64,000 nt of DNA from Nostoc sp. C052 (GTDB lineage: Bacteria > Cyanobacteriota > Cyanobacteriia > Cyanobacteriales > Nostocaceae), in contig NZ_CP040278.1 in NCBI RefSeq assembly GCF_013393905.1, forward strand, positions 62,001 to 126,000. Reading direction: 5' to 3'. Made by a program: the position numbers and the translations under genes. The notes beneath the pieces were generated by a model. The model saw only the letters and a list, made by a program, of their open reading frames with translations, ran no database searches and was not told where the DNA came from. This document shows, in pieces, positions 41,566 through 50,181 of this stretch. Positions within the stretch are counted from its first letter, which is position 1; the number at the start of each line of letters is the position of its first letter.

Positions 41566-42635
41566 CCTACATCTGCTTTAAAATGTTGTCCACTGTTTTT
41601 ATTAATTTCAACGATCGCCGCTGCTGGAAAGGGATAAGTGGTGAGTATACCAAACTCACACAATTCTGGGGTTAGAAGCCAAAGTCCACCAAAATTTTTG
41701 TTACCTATTTCAATCCCAGGTAAATGGACATAGATTTGGCTGCTAATTGAGATTCCTGGGATTTTTTTCATTGGCACGGGAAACTTTACAGTAGCAAAAA
41801 CTATGCCGCTCGAACCATTAGCAGTACTAAAACCATGCAAAATCGTGCGATCGGGAGCTTCCCAGTAGTATTGTTGGCACTTTAGTAATTGCTGCCAATA
41901 AGATTCTCTTGGCATTGGGGTAGCGCGATCGCCAATTTCCAATTTTAAGTCTGCGATATCGATAGTTTCGCCAGGAGTAATTGAAGTAGCGCTTGTAGTC
42001 CAGAGCTTGCTGACGTTGGAGCCACACTGAAACATGAACTGAAAAAATATAATATTGATGAGATTATAGTCTTCCAGAAAACTAGGAATTTTAAAAGTTA
42101 CAGCAAATTTATTCCATTTTTTGCTGCCATCGGTTGTAACTGTTTTATTAAAAATCTGTTTGTGGTTATTCACAGAACTGTCTGCTGTGTGCAACCTAAA
42201 TCCAATTCTTCGATTGGCAATTGAAGTTCTTGCATAAAAAGATACAGTTACCGTTTGTCCTAACAAAGACCTGGGGTCGTCCAAAGCGCTATTTAAAATC
42301 ATGAAAGAGTTGGGACTGGGTGCTGCTCCGGCATCGAGAAAGTAAAGTCTCAGGTATTTTTCAGGATTACCTGGAGGGATGTCCCCACTTCCTTGAACGA
42401 ACGATTCTTGAGTTAGTCTGACTTGCGGGAATTTTTCGCCAGTTCCCAAATCGAGACTGCTTGCAATATGCGTTCCAAAGGTAAATCTATCAAAACAAGC
42501 AATAGTATAAGCTCCTCCAGTTAAAGATGGGGCAAAGTTAAAAGTCGTTCCTCGCTGGGCAATTAAAAATTCGCCGTTGAGGATTTTATTTTCTCTCCAA
42601 TATTTGTCGGGAACAACAAGTTGTTTGTAAACCAT
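41559..42635 (-). CDS. tail fibre paralogue 3 (358 residues)
   Basis: Last of three tandem genes with homologous products. All begin with NKILNGEF-type sequence (WRENKILNGEFLIAQRGTTF here) followed by an YT..DRF/CFDRF segment, then PQVRLTQESFVQGSGDIPPG and a C-terminal beta domain ending near CQYYWEAPDRT and a final ECxFG-type strand. The QRGT...DRW/F pattern is common in phage fibre and carbohydrate-binding proteins. No SD. Probably a receptor-binding protein. Confidence 0.65.
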   Translation of the reverse strand: MVYKQLVVPDKYWRENKILNGEFLIAQRGTTFNFAPSLTGGAYTIACFDRFTFGTHIASSLDLGTGEKFPQVRLTQESFVQGSGDIPPGNPEKYLRLYFLDAGAAPSPNSFMILNSALDDPRSLLGQTVTVSFYARTSIANRRIGFRLHTADSSVNNHKQIFNKTVTTDGSKKWNKFAVTFKIPSFLEDYNLINIIFFQFMFQCGSNVSKLWTTSATSITPGETIDIADLKLEIGDRATPMPRESYWQQLLKCQQYYWEAPDRTILHGFSTANGSSGIVFATVKFPVPMKKIPGISISSQIYVHLPGIEIGNKNFGGLWLLTPELCEFGILTTYPFPAAAIVEINKNSGQHFKADVGY

Positions 42636-42646
42636 TTTTTCTATAC

Positions 42647-43741
42647 TTAATTAATTTTTTCGGCAGATACTCGAAAATATTGTCCACTAGTTTTTCTCAG
42701 TTCCAAAAAGCAAGGCAATGAATTGGTAGCGGCAATGCTGCTGACTGCAAATTGGCAACATTCAGGAGTTATATTCACAATTCCAGTAAATGGTCTATTG
42801 GTAGTTTCTACCGTTGGGATGTGAACTAAAAAACTGCTGCTAACGCTCAAAATAGGCACTTGTTTCATTATTACCGGGAATTTCATCATAAATATTGCAC
42901 TTCCAGGTGCCCCAAATGGAGCGGTGCAACCATCTACAATATATTGGTGTGGAGCTTCCCAGTAATAACGCTGGCATTGCAGTAATTGTTGTAAATAGCT
43001 TTCTTTGGGCATTGGCGTCGCCACAGCGCCAAGTTCTAACTTCAAGTTGGCAATATCAATGGTTTCCCCGGCGATCGCCAAAGTCGCGGTTGTATTCCAG
43101 GTACTGGAGGCATCAGATCCACACTGGAACATCATCTGAAATACCATACAAAAGCTGCTGGGATTGTTTGATGCGCTGTAATTGGGATAAGATGCGGGAA
43201 CTTTAAAAGTTTCAACAAATTTATACCATTTGTTCTCACTCCTAGTTTTTACAGTTTTGAAAAATATCTCATTGGATTCGGCAGGAATGAAAGTGGTAAA
43301 AACTAATCTTGTGCCAATTTTGCGATTGGGAACTGAAGTTTTTGCCCAAAAAGATAATGTAACTGTCTGCCCAAAAAGATACTGCGTTGCATCCAATACT
43401 GTATTGGTAATCGTATAGGAATTTGGAGGTAGTGCTATTCCTGCATCGATAAACTTTACTCTTAGAAATTTTTCAGGATTGCCTGCTGGGATATTTTTAC
43501 TACCTTGAATAAACGATTCTTGAGTAACTTTTACTTGCGGACTTTTTCCTTCAGAACCACCTGCTAGCAAGGGTTGTGACTCAAAATAAAACCGATCTAC
43601 AGTGTAAGCTCGTGAGAAAAGTGGAGTTGACGGTGTAGCAAAGTCAAAACTTGTCCCACGTTGAGAAATTAAAAATTCTCCATTCAGAATCAAGTTTTTT
43701 TGCGGATAGGGTTGAATTAAATTTAACTGTTTTTGAGTCAT
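42647..43741 (-). CDS. tail fibre paralogue 2 (364 residues)
   Basis: Middle member of the triplicate. Shares with its neighbours NLILNGEFLISQRGTSFDFA, PQVKVTQESFIQGSKNIPAG, NPEKFLRVKFIDAGIAL, the segment ETIDIANLKLELGAVATPMP and CQRYYWEAP. The variable stretches lie in the middle and at the C-terminus (EVTTPF...-type loops), which would be where receptors are bound. It starts 17 bases from the previous gene end and stops 11 bases before the next. Confidence 0.65.
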   Translation of the reverse strand: MTQKQLNLIQPYPQKNLILNGEFLISQRGTSFDFATPSTPLFSRAYTVDRFYFESQPLLAGGSEGKSPQVKVTQESFIQGSKNIPAGNPEKFLRVKFIDAGIALPPNSYTITNTVLDATQYLFGQTVTLSFWAKTSVPNRKIGTRLVFTTFIPAESNEIFFKTVKTRSENKWYKFVETFKVPASYPNYSASNNPSSFCMVFQMMFQCGSDASSTWNTTATLAIAGETIDIANLKLELGAVATPMPKESYLQQLLQCQRYYWEAPHQYIVDGCTAPFGAPGSAIFMMKFPVIMKQVPILSVSSSFLVHIPTVETTNRPFTGIVNITPECCQFAVSSIAATNSLPCFLELRKTSGQYFRVSAEKIN

Positions 43742-43758
43742 ATTTTGGAATTAATAAT

Positions 43759-44826
43759 TTATTCAGCAGAGAATGAAAGATGCTGCCCACTACTTTTTAA
43801 GACGCGCAGTTCGGCTGTGCAGAGGTTAGGCTTACCAGTATTTACAATCAGATGGCAGTTTTCAGGAGTCAATATCCGAATTCCAGAATACGGTTTGTCG
43901 CCAAATTCAATCGTGGCAACGTGGACATAAAATTTGTTGCTAGCTTTTACAGTCGGGACTTTAAGCATTGGCACGGGGAATTTAGCAACAAAAAAGGCGT
44001 TACCACTTCCGGCATTGATCTCGTTGTAACCTGTAATTGAATAGTTGTCGGGAACATTCCAGTAGTAACGCTGGCATTCCAATAGTTCTTCGAGATAGTT
44101 CCTTCTAGCGATTGGAGTGGCGCTGTTTCCCGCTTCCAATTTAAGGTCAGTGATATCAATCGTCTCCCCAGCGATCGCCGGGGTGGCATTTGTTCCCCAA
44201 AGCGCTCCAATGGTAGTGCCGCATTGAAACATCATTTGAAACATTAACTTTTCTGCCGTATTGTAATTATCAGAAAAACTGGGAATTTGAAATGTTACGA
44301 CAAATCGACTCCAACCATTTATGCCTCGCGTATCTGTTTTTACAGTTTTACCTAAAATATCGATATATTTGACATTATTAGCTGTATCTTTGTCCACCAA
44401 ATACACTCTTAATCCAATTTTTCTATTTAAGCCTGATGTTCTTGCATAGAAAGAGAGCGTTACAATTTGACCAAACAACGACCTGTATTCATCTATCAAA
44501 GTGTCAAAAACAACACAAGAATTTGTTGTTAGCGATGCTCCAGCGTCAATAAAATTAATTCTTAAGTACTTTCTGGGTTCTCCGGGAATACCAGTACTGC
44601 CCTGGATAAAGGATTCTTGAGTCACCTTCGTTTGGGGCATCCTTTCCCCCGAAGCATTGCTAGCGGTAAATATAAACCGATCTAAAGTGTATTCGTAATT
44701 AAAAATTGGATTTGATAATGGAGCAAAGTTAAAAACTGTACCCCGTTGGGCAACTATAAATTCTCCATTCAAAATTTTGTTTTTTCGAGGATAGTTATCG
44801 TTATAGGCTATTTGGGATTGACTCAT
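43759..44826 (-). CDS. tail fibre paralogue 1 (355 residues)
   Basis: First gene of the triplicate in transcription order. Start at the ATG at 44826; a TTG four codons earlier is possible. Conserved blocks are KNKILNGEFIVAQRGTVFNF, YTLDRFIF, PQTKVTQESFIQGSTGIP, ETIDITDLKLEAGNSATPIA and CQRYYWNVPD. The 149 bases upstream to the methyltransferase gene are A/T-rich and should hold its promoter; I see no clear -35/-10 pair. Confidence 0.65.
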   Translation of the reverse strand: MSQSQIAYNDNYPRKNKILNGEFIVAQRGTVFNFAPLSNPIFNYEYTLDRFIFTASNASGERMPQTKVTQESFIQGSTGIPGEPRKYLRINFIDAGASLTTNSCVVFDTLIDEYRSLFGQIVTLSFYARTSGLNRKIGLRVYLVDKDTANNVKYIDILGKTVKTDTRGINGWSRFVVTFQIPSFSDNYNTAEKLMFQMMFQCGTTIGALWGTNATPAIAGETIDITDLKLEAGNSATPIARRNYLEELLECQRYYWNVPDNYSITGYNEINAGSGNAFFVAKFPVPMLKVPTVKASNKFYVHVATIEFGDKPYSGIRILTPENCHLIVNTGKPNLCTAELRVLKSSGQHLSFSAE

Positions 44827-44987
44827 TTCTGCTAGCAATATGATTTGTCTTATCTTAATACAAGAGATATTATTATTCCTAGAGCAAATACGTTTTTATT
44901 TGGCTAACTCAAGTTTTTTGAAACCAAAATAAATAATTTCTTTGGACGCAAACAGAGTATTCTAAATAATAGTTATTCTCAGCATTT

Positions 44988-45671
44988 ATGGTAGCAATCA
45001 CGCATTCTTTAACAAACAATGGAATTGCTCAAGATAACCCATTTGCTTTCTATGAATCGCCTTCATGGTTTGTCACCGAATTGTTACGTCATTGGCGGTT
45101 GTTTGGCGTGATTGGAGAGCCTTGCGTGGGGAATGGGGCAATCGCCTCTTTATTATTAGCGTGGGACAATACTGATAGTATTTGGACAAACGATTTAGAC
45201 ACTGAAAAAGTAGCCCATTTTCATCGCGACGCTACCCTAGCTGAGTCCTGGGACTTTTTCCCAGAATGCGATTTTGTCGTTACCAACCCACCCTATAAAG
45301 ATAAAGCTGCACCGATTATCAAACATGCTTTTGAAAAAGCCCGGATTGGAGTCGCAGCGTTTTTACTTACCAGCTTTCTCGAACCGTGTGAGGATCGGGC
45401 TTTATTCCTTGAGGAACACCCTCCATCGCTAGTATTGACAATGCCTCGTTACTCCTTCCGTAAGGACAAAGCTGGACTTCGTTGGAGTACCGATAATATC
45501 ACGATTTCTTGCTTTATCTGGGACAAACGCACCACAAAACAACAAATTATCATTCGTCCTAGCGAACGGATTTTTGGCTATTACAAAAATCCCGAAAAAG
45601 CAATTAGTCAAGAAGCTGCTAGCGATATTGTCCGCCAAATAGCCAATGGCGCGATCACTAAATATTGGTAA
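44988..45671 (+). CDS. small N6-adenine methyltransferase
   Basis: A 227-residue class I methyltransferase. Motif I is GEPCVGNGAIASLL (residues 43-56), the acidic motif II is IWTNDLD and the catalytic NPPY is at residues 100-103 within FVVTNPPYKDKAAPI. It is shorter than most such enzymes and lacks a visible target-recognition extension, so its specificity may be simple. Single plus-strand gene, downstream of the fibre triplicate. No cognate nuclease nearby. Confidence 0.75.
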   Translation: MVAITHSLTNNGIAQDNPFAFYESPSWFVTELLRHWRLFGVIGEPCVGNGAIASLLLAWDNTDSIWTNDLDTEKVAHFHRDATLAESWDFFPECDFVVTNPPYKDKAAPIIKHAFEKARIGVAAFLLTSFLEPCEDRALFLEEHPPSLVLTMPRYSFRKDKAGLRWSTDNITISCFIWDKRTTKQQIIIRPSERIFGYYKNPEKAISQEAASDIVRQIANGAITKYW

Positions 45672-45689
45672 TAATTCTCAATAAATCTC

Positions 45690-45727
45690 CGTAAATACTG
45701 GCGTATTTACGTAAGTACTGCTATAAT
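45690..45727 (+). promoter_or_regulatory. promoter with overlapping palindromic operator
   Basis: CGTAAATAC-TGGC-GTATTTACG (45690-45711) is a perfect 9-bp inverted repeat that covers the -35 region of an extended -10 promoter, TGCTATAAT, with TATAAT at 45722-45727. A repressor bound there would block the 43-residue gene downstream. Confidence 0.6.
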
Positions 45728-45773
45728 TGATACAGAAAGATAAATATTAGCACTAGCTAAATAAATCCTTTTG

Positions 45774-45802
45774 GCGCGATCGCAGTAGTAAAGCGATCGC
45801 GC
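45774..45802 (+). repeat. 10-bp inverted repeat built from two HIP1 octamers
   Basis: GCGCGATCGC-AGTAGTAAA-GCGATCGCGC lies in the leader between promoter and start codon. The RNA hairpin could control the small gene, and each arm holds a GATC site. Confidence 0.55.
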
Positions 45803-45833
45803 TTATTAACTTTGCAACATTGAGGAAAAAAAG

Positions 45834-45965
45834 ATGAAGACATCACATAAAAAAGCCGTTATAGCCTTACTATTGTTGGTTGTTTTAAAGCCAATCAGCA
45901 ATATTTCCACACAAGACTGCGATCCCGACAACTGTCGGCGAGGAACTCTCGGCAGAAGACCATAA
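45834..45965 (+). CDS. 43-residue secreted or membrane peptide
   Basis: A well-supported small gene: strong SD (TTGAGGAAAAAAAG), ATG, 43 codons and TAA, enclosed by its own promoter and terminator. The product has a basic start (MKTSHKKAVIALLLLVVL), a hydrophobic span and a short polar end with two cysteines (DCDPDNCRRGTLGRRP). It could be an exported toxin-like or immunity peptide, a small lysis factor or a membrane regulator. The Cys pair could form a disulphide outside the cytoplasm. No known family. Confidence 0.65.
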   Translation: MKTSHKKAVIALLLLVVLKPISNISTQDCDPDNCRRGTLGRRP

Positions 45966-45984
45966 ATTAGAAAAAATTTATGCT

Positions 45985-46018
45985 AAAGCCACTAACCTTA
46001 TTTAAGGTTAGTGGCTTT
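45985..46018. terminator. 16-bp bidirectional terminator after the small peptide gene
   Basis: AAAGCCACTAACCTTA and TAAGGTTAGTGGCTTT are perfect complements followed by TTTTTC on the plus strand. The convergent minus-strand gene ends 2 bases beyond. Confidence 0.85.
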
Positions 46019-46019
46019 T

Positions 46020-46592
46020 TCATTGCTTGGCGATCGCCTCCAAGCGAGTTCTTTCTCGTTGGGAGCAAAACTGGTTCAGCAAATTTTGGACTACTTGGGG
46101 TTCTAGCCCTAGATCGCTAGATAGGAATTTGTAAAAAAAGGCATCAGACTCTGCTGATTCGGCAACTTCCAATAAACTAGTGGCGTGATGATAAGCCTCG
46201 TCTAGGGATAGGAGAATTTCAATTCCGTCCCACCTCAAAGCGACAGTTGCTTGTTGGGTTTGATCGCCAAAAAAGGCATCGATTCCTTCTGGTAGTGCTT
46301 GCCGATTTTCGCGCATAATTTGTACCAACTGACAGGCCATTTTAAGATTTTTCTGGGGAGGCTTTCCAAATCCCCCATGCCCTACGTTTGCCAATGATTT
46401 AAAAATTGTTGATTCTGAATCTGCATAAGCGATCGCTTGAAGAACTGCGATCGCTCGTTTGCGGGCAACCTCTGCCGACATGGTGATGGTATTCTCACCA
46501 TAGGATTGCAGTACCGTTGGTTGCCAGCTACCAGGAGAGACACTAGAAACTAGCCGGATATATTCTGCATCGTTGGAATCAGGTTCTTTCAT
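46020..46592 (-). CDS. hypothetical protein at the end of the Dam-fusion cluster
   Basis: A 190-residue helical protein (ARKRAIAVLQAIAYADSEST, GLEPQVVQNLLNQFCSQRER) without known domain. Last gene in a minus-strand series of five that begins at 51339. The final stretch is positively charged and could bind nucleic acid. Function unknown. Confidence 0.5.
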   Translation of the reverse strand: MKEPDSNDAEYIRLVSSVSPGSWQPTVLQSYGENTITMSAEVARKRAIAVLQAIAYADSESTIFKSLANVGHGGFGKPPQKNLKMACQLVQIMRENRQALPEGIDAFFGDQTQQATVALRWDGIEILLSLDEAYHHATSLLEVAESAESDAFFYKFLSSDLGLEPQVVQNLLNQFCSQRERTRLEAIAKQ

Positions 46593-46672
46593 AGCTATTT
46601 TGGGTACACTTGCTCATCCTACGCCAAATTATTACCCAAAAAACGAGATTTGATTGCAGATTTAGCTTTGCA

Positions 46673-47296
46673 TTAGTTCCCTTCAGTCAACAACAATTTT
46701 TCCAACTGAACCCTTGTAAAAGCTTCGTCAACACTGATTCCTTGGAAAAGGACTTTTCGGAGAATTTGAGAAGCAGGTTCTGTGATTCTGGCTGGGGGAA
46801 TATAGACTGTTGGGGTTTTGTTGTTAGCAAATATCCCAGCAAACTCAGAATCCCAGTCTCGGCTAGTGGTATTTCTCGCTAAAAGAAAGCTGGTTTTCCA
46901 GCGAGCATTCAAATCTTCTACTTCTTTAAGTCCACTATTGGTTAAATTCTGAGCATGAGCAATGACAACTAAACGCCGACAAGCATCGTGGTTACAATTT
47001 TGATCGACTATACCCCATGTGTGACGGCGTGCATGGGATAAGTTTTGTGGAATCGACTGTATTGCGTAATTTTTATAGCAATTTTCTAGAATCAGTTCGT
47101 TCAATTCTTGAGCAGAACAGTCTGGAGTTGCAATAATTTTAATTATTGCAGCAGGAGAAGCAGAATAAAAGGTTATATATAAATCGACAAATCTAAACAA
47201 GTCTTCTTTTTGGATCACTTGTCCTAAGACTATAGAGCTTTTTAAATGTTGCTCTCTCAATTCGTTGAAAGCATCGATTAATGTCATGATTTTCAT
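46673..47296 (-). CDS. stand-alone paralogue of the Dam-fusion C-terminal domain
   Basis: About 207 residues from the ATG at 47296. The segment IKIIATPDCSAQELNELILE, ARRHTWGIVDQ, LVVIAHAQNLTNSGLKEVED and KTSFLLARNT align with the last 210 residues of the Dam-fusion protein encoded just upstream. The layout resembles the core of TniB/TnsC-type AAA+ ATPases, where LxxxDEAQxL is Walker B; here the acid is replaced by AHAQ and no Walker A is visible, so it is probably not an ATPase. It may bind the same partner as the fused copy. Confidence 0.55.
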   Translation of the reverse strand: MKIMTLIDAFNELREQHLKSSIVLGQVIQKEDLFRFVDLYITFYSASPAAIIKIIATPDCSAQELNELILENCYKNYAIQSIPQNLSHARRHTWGIVDQNCNHDACRRLVVIAHAQNLTNSGLKEVEDLNARWKTSFLLARNTTSRDWDSEFAGIFANNKTPTVYIPPARITEPASQILRKVLFQGISVDEAFTRVQLEKLLLTEGN

Positions 47297-47342
47297 TACG
47301 TACAATCAGTTAGATTGTAGCATTTAGTAATTTTTATTTCTT

Positions 47343-49616
47343 TTAGTTGAAGTCAAATCGTTTTGCAAACGATAAGGTTTGCGATTGGATTTGTTGAAAT
47401 GCATCATAGGCATTTAAATCTTGCGACATCAGCGAATCAATGCTAGCAGCAATTTCTTCGACTAATTCTGATGGCGGTAGTTCAATTGCATTGAGGTGTT
47501 CGCACATATCGAACAAGGGAAGGTCTAAGTCTTCGGTATTGATAGCTAATAAAAAACTGGTTTCGCAGCGAACATTCAAATCTTCAATTTCCTTAATAGC
47601 GCTTTTAGATAAATTTTGGGCATGAGCAATTACAACTAGACACGTCTGAGTGCCCAAAAGTCCAGACTTTTTCTTAATTACTTCCCAAGTCAAACGACGG
47701 GTACGAGCTAAAATTTTCGGAATATCGTTAATTTGGTATTTTTTAGAGCAATTTTCCAAGATTAGCTCGTGCAATTCTTGAGCCGAACAGTCTGGAGTAG
47801 CAATAATTTCAATCGTTGAAGACGAATCGAGGGAATGAGCTTTTTTGTATAATTCAATGAAATTGAACAATTCAAACTTTTCAGCATCCTCTGCCATCAG
47901 CATTTGGCTTTGTTCGTGTGAGTCTGCCAAAACAGATAATATCTGCATTACTTGTATAGCTTTTAGGGCTAGACTAGTCGGCAATGAGTTTTGAGTAGAA
48001 GTTGGCTGGATGCTGTCATTGGGATTCAAAGCATCCCAAGTCTCGTCATCGTTAAAATTTTGCCAGCCAAACAAGTCGCGAGGAGATTCTATGTCAAAAG
48101 CTTTCAACCATTTACGATTATCTTCGCTTTTAACAAATTCCCAGACATCTTCATAATTAGCATTTAAGTATTCGGGAATGCGGCGATCGACTATTGCTTC
48201 CACCCAGGCTGCAATCTTTTCCTGTTGATGTAAATAGTGGATTTCTTTCAACTTCTCAAGGGATAATTCTGCCGCTGACAAATTCAAAAGACCCGGAACC
48301 CGATTGTACCAGTCAGCTTGATTTTTCTCAACTTGTTGGCTAAACTCAGCCCACGCCTTTGCTTCAATGGCGGCAAGTTCGGTTAAATCAATTTTGGCAA
48401 CCAAAGCTTTTAATTCATCCAAACTCCAGCTTTTTTTATGATTCTCATCAATCAATGGCGGTGGCATCTGCGGCGCATATTTGGATTTGAACTTTTGCCA
48501 TACCAGCAATCCTCCTCCTAATACCCATGCACAATCTGCTAGTCCCAGTCTTAATTGGGGATGTTGTTCCCAATGCTCGATTCTTTCTGCTACTGTTGGA
48601 TAAAAATCCCCACAGTTGCATCCTCCTTTGGCAAATTTGGAACAAAAAGATAAATCGAACCTTAGCCCCAAAAAGCTATTTAGATCGGTTTTATGCAATA
48701 AACTGATGAGATTGTAGGTTATTCGAGTAGTAATGAAATCGCGTAAATTTCCCGGTCTATTCATTTTATTTAAAAACATAGGTATTAGTAGCTTTGTACT
48801 GAAAGCGGCTTTTGGACGAATAGCTCTTGCGTCAATGGTCGTTTGGTCTTCGATGTCATCGAATACTGCAAATGCCTCTTGTGCGATCGCACAAGAGGCA
48901 AAATTACGGCGGATTTGTTCTGAGTCGTCATAAGTCACTAGCCATGAGTGCGGACAACTTAGCATTAGTCTAGCAAAACGGTTGTGGTCAAAGGTGGTAT
49001 GCCATTTTCCAGATTTCCCGTAGAGCTTGGAAGCAGTTGCCTTCAGGTAGGGTGGATCGGCAAAGATGCTGACATTCTCACCTGGGGAGGTAATTACTTC
49101 TTGGTAGTCGAGGTTGGTAATTTTTACCCCATCTAAGATAGATGCTACTTTTTGCAATCTGGCGATCGCCGAATCAGTAAAACGTGTGTGAAATGCGGTT
49201 GGCGAGTAACCTCCCGATTCGACGGTACCCCCATAAGTAATGCGATTGAGAATGAAAAAACGAACGGCTCGGTCAAAATTGGAAATAGCATTAACATCAA
49301 TATCAATCAACTGCTGGTACAGGGCTTTACCATCGCTAGTTTCTCGCTTCATCTGCTCGATTCGGGCCACTAATTCAGCATTGTTTGACTGGCTAATTTG
49401 CCAAAAATGATAGACTTCGGGATTGAGGTCGTTAATCCAAATTTTTAAATCGGGAATTACTTGTTTGAGATAGATAAAGATTGAGCCACCACCCACAAAA
49501 GGTTCGCGGAATTCCGTAAAATCACTTCCAAGTCGAGTCGTAATCGCGATAATCGCTTTGGCTTTGCCACCAGGGTAGCGTAGGGGTGTAGTGATAAGTT
49601 TGGCTTTAGCGCACAT
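47343..49616 (-). CDS. Dam-type adenine methyltransferase fused to a degenerate AAA-like domain
   Basis: The 757-residue product starts with a D12-class Dam methyltransferase: PLRYPGGKAKAI (residues 11-22), FREPFVGGGSIF (motif I) and FADPPY with Asp187 (catalytic motif). Dam enzymes of this class usually methylate adenine in GATC. The middle part (residues 270-540) includes CNCG near a zinc-like cluster and a helical region with WSLDELKALVAKIDLTEL. The last 210 residues are homologous to the neighbouring 207-residue protein and resemble a TniB-like AAA+ core without Walker A. Its start overlaps the end of the previous gene by 11 bases. I know of no described protein with this order. Confidence 0.72.
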   Translation of the reverse strand: MCAKAKLITTPLRYPGGKAKAIIAITTRLGSDFTEFREPFVGGGSIFIYLKQVIPDLKIWINDLNPEVYHFWQISQSNNAELVARIEQMKRETSDGKALYQQLIDIDVNAISNFDRAVRFFILNRITYGGTVESGGYSPTAFHTRFTDSAIARLQKVASILDGVKITNLDYQEVITSPGENVSIFADPPYLKATASKLYGKSGKWHTTFDHNRFARLMLSCPHSWLVTYDDSEQIRRNFASCAIAQEAFAVFDDIEDQTTIDARAIRPKAAFSTKLLIPMFLNKMNRPGNLRDFITTRITYNLISLLHKTDLNSFLGLRFDLSFCSKFAKGGCNCGDFYPTVAERIEHWEQHPQLRLGLADCAWVLGGGLLVWQKFKSKYAPQMPPPLIDENHKKSWSLDELKALVAKIDLTELAAIEAKAWAEFSQQVEKNQADWYNRVPGLLNLSAAELSLEKLKEIHYLHQQEKIAAWVEAIVDRRIPEYLNANYEDVWEFVKSEDNRKWLKAFDIESPRDLFGWQNFNDDETWDALNPNDSIQPTSTQNSLPTSLALKAIQVMQILSVLADSHEQSQMLMAEDAEKFELFNFIELYKKAHSLDSSSTIEIIATPDCSAQELHELILENCSKKYQINDIPKILARTRRLTWEVIKKKSGLLGTQTCLVVIAHAQNLSKSAIKEIEDLNVRCETSFLLAINTEDLDLPLFDMCEHLNAIELPPSELVEEIAASIDSLMSQDLNAYDAFQQIQSQTLSFAKRFDFN

Positions 49617-50124
49617 CGAGTTCTTTCTCTGCTTGCACGTCAGACCAGGACTTCCATCCTGCCGGGGTAAAGTCTTTACTATAAACTTCCTTACGAGGAA
49701 GGATTGGTTGCCACATCTCGTTGCACATTAAACGATAATGCCAAACGTCTTTGATTTTTCCGGCTGAATAATGAGGAGGCTCAATCCACAATAGTCGTTT
49801 GTTATCTTGAAAAAATAAATTGAGCCACTCATCTGTTAACTTGGGGTCTTTATCAGCAGGTTCTTCAGTTTCTGGGTCGAAGAAACTGAGCGAAAGATGA
49901 AAACAGCGATCGTAATCGGGATTTTTTAACCATCCTGATTGATGCATTCCACAATCGCGGGAAAAAATCATCACCGTTCCACTCTTTAAATGTCGTCCGG
50001 CACAGTTTTCCAAGTAACGATTGTTGTTTTGGTTGGCTATGCCATTGCTAATTCCAAGCAGCGCTCTGCGTCGCATTTCTTTAACTATTCCCGCCATCAA
50101 CCAGCGATCATCAAATATTTTCAT
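49606..50124 (-). CDS. hypothetical protein upstream of the Dam fusion
   Basis: About 172 residues. I choose the ATG at 50124 because it has a GGGAACTGC SD; in-frame alternatives lie at 50136 and 50166. Tryptophan- and aspartate-rich beta/alpha composition (RDCGMHQSGWLKNPDYDRCF, PKLTDEWLNLFFQDNKRLLW). It overlaps the Dam-fusion start by 11 bases, so the two proteins are made together and may form a complex. No domain recognised. Confidence 0.5.
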   Translation of the reverse strand: MKIFDDRWLMAGIVKEMRRRALLGISNGIANQNNNRYLENCAGRHLKSGTVMIFSRDCGMHQSGWLKNPDYDRCFHLSLSFFDPETEEPADKDPKLTDEWLNLFFQDNKRLLWIEPPHYSAGKIKDVWHYRLMCNEMWQPILPRKEVYSKDFTPAGWKSWSDVQAEKELDVR

Positions 50125-50181
50125 TGCAGTTCCCATTAGATGTCTTGTAACCGAGACTAGCACCAACGCATCCCGGTTATC

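Noticed and set aside
41559..44838. Diversity-generating retroelement at the three fibre paralogues
   Set aside because: No reverse transcriptase gene and no template/variable repeat pair with adenine-specific changes are visible in the window.
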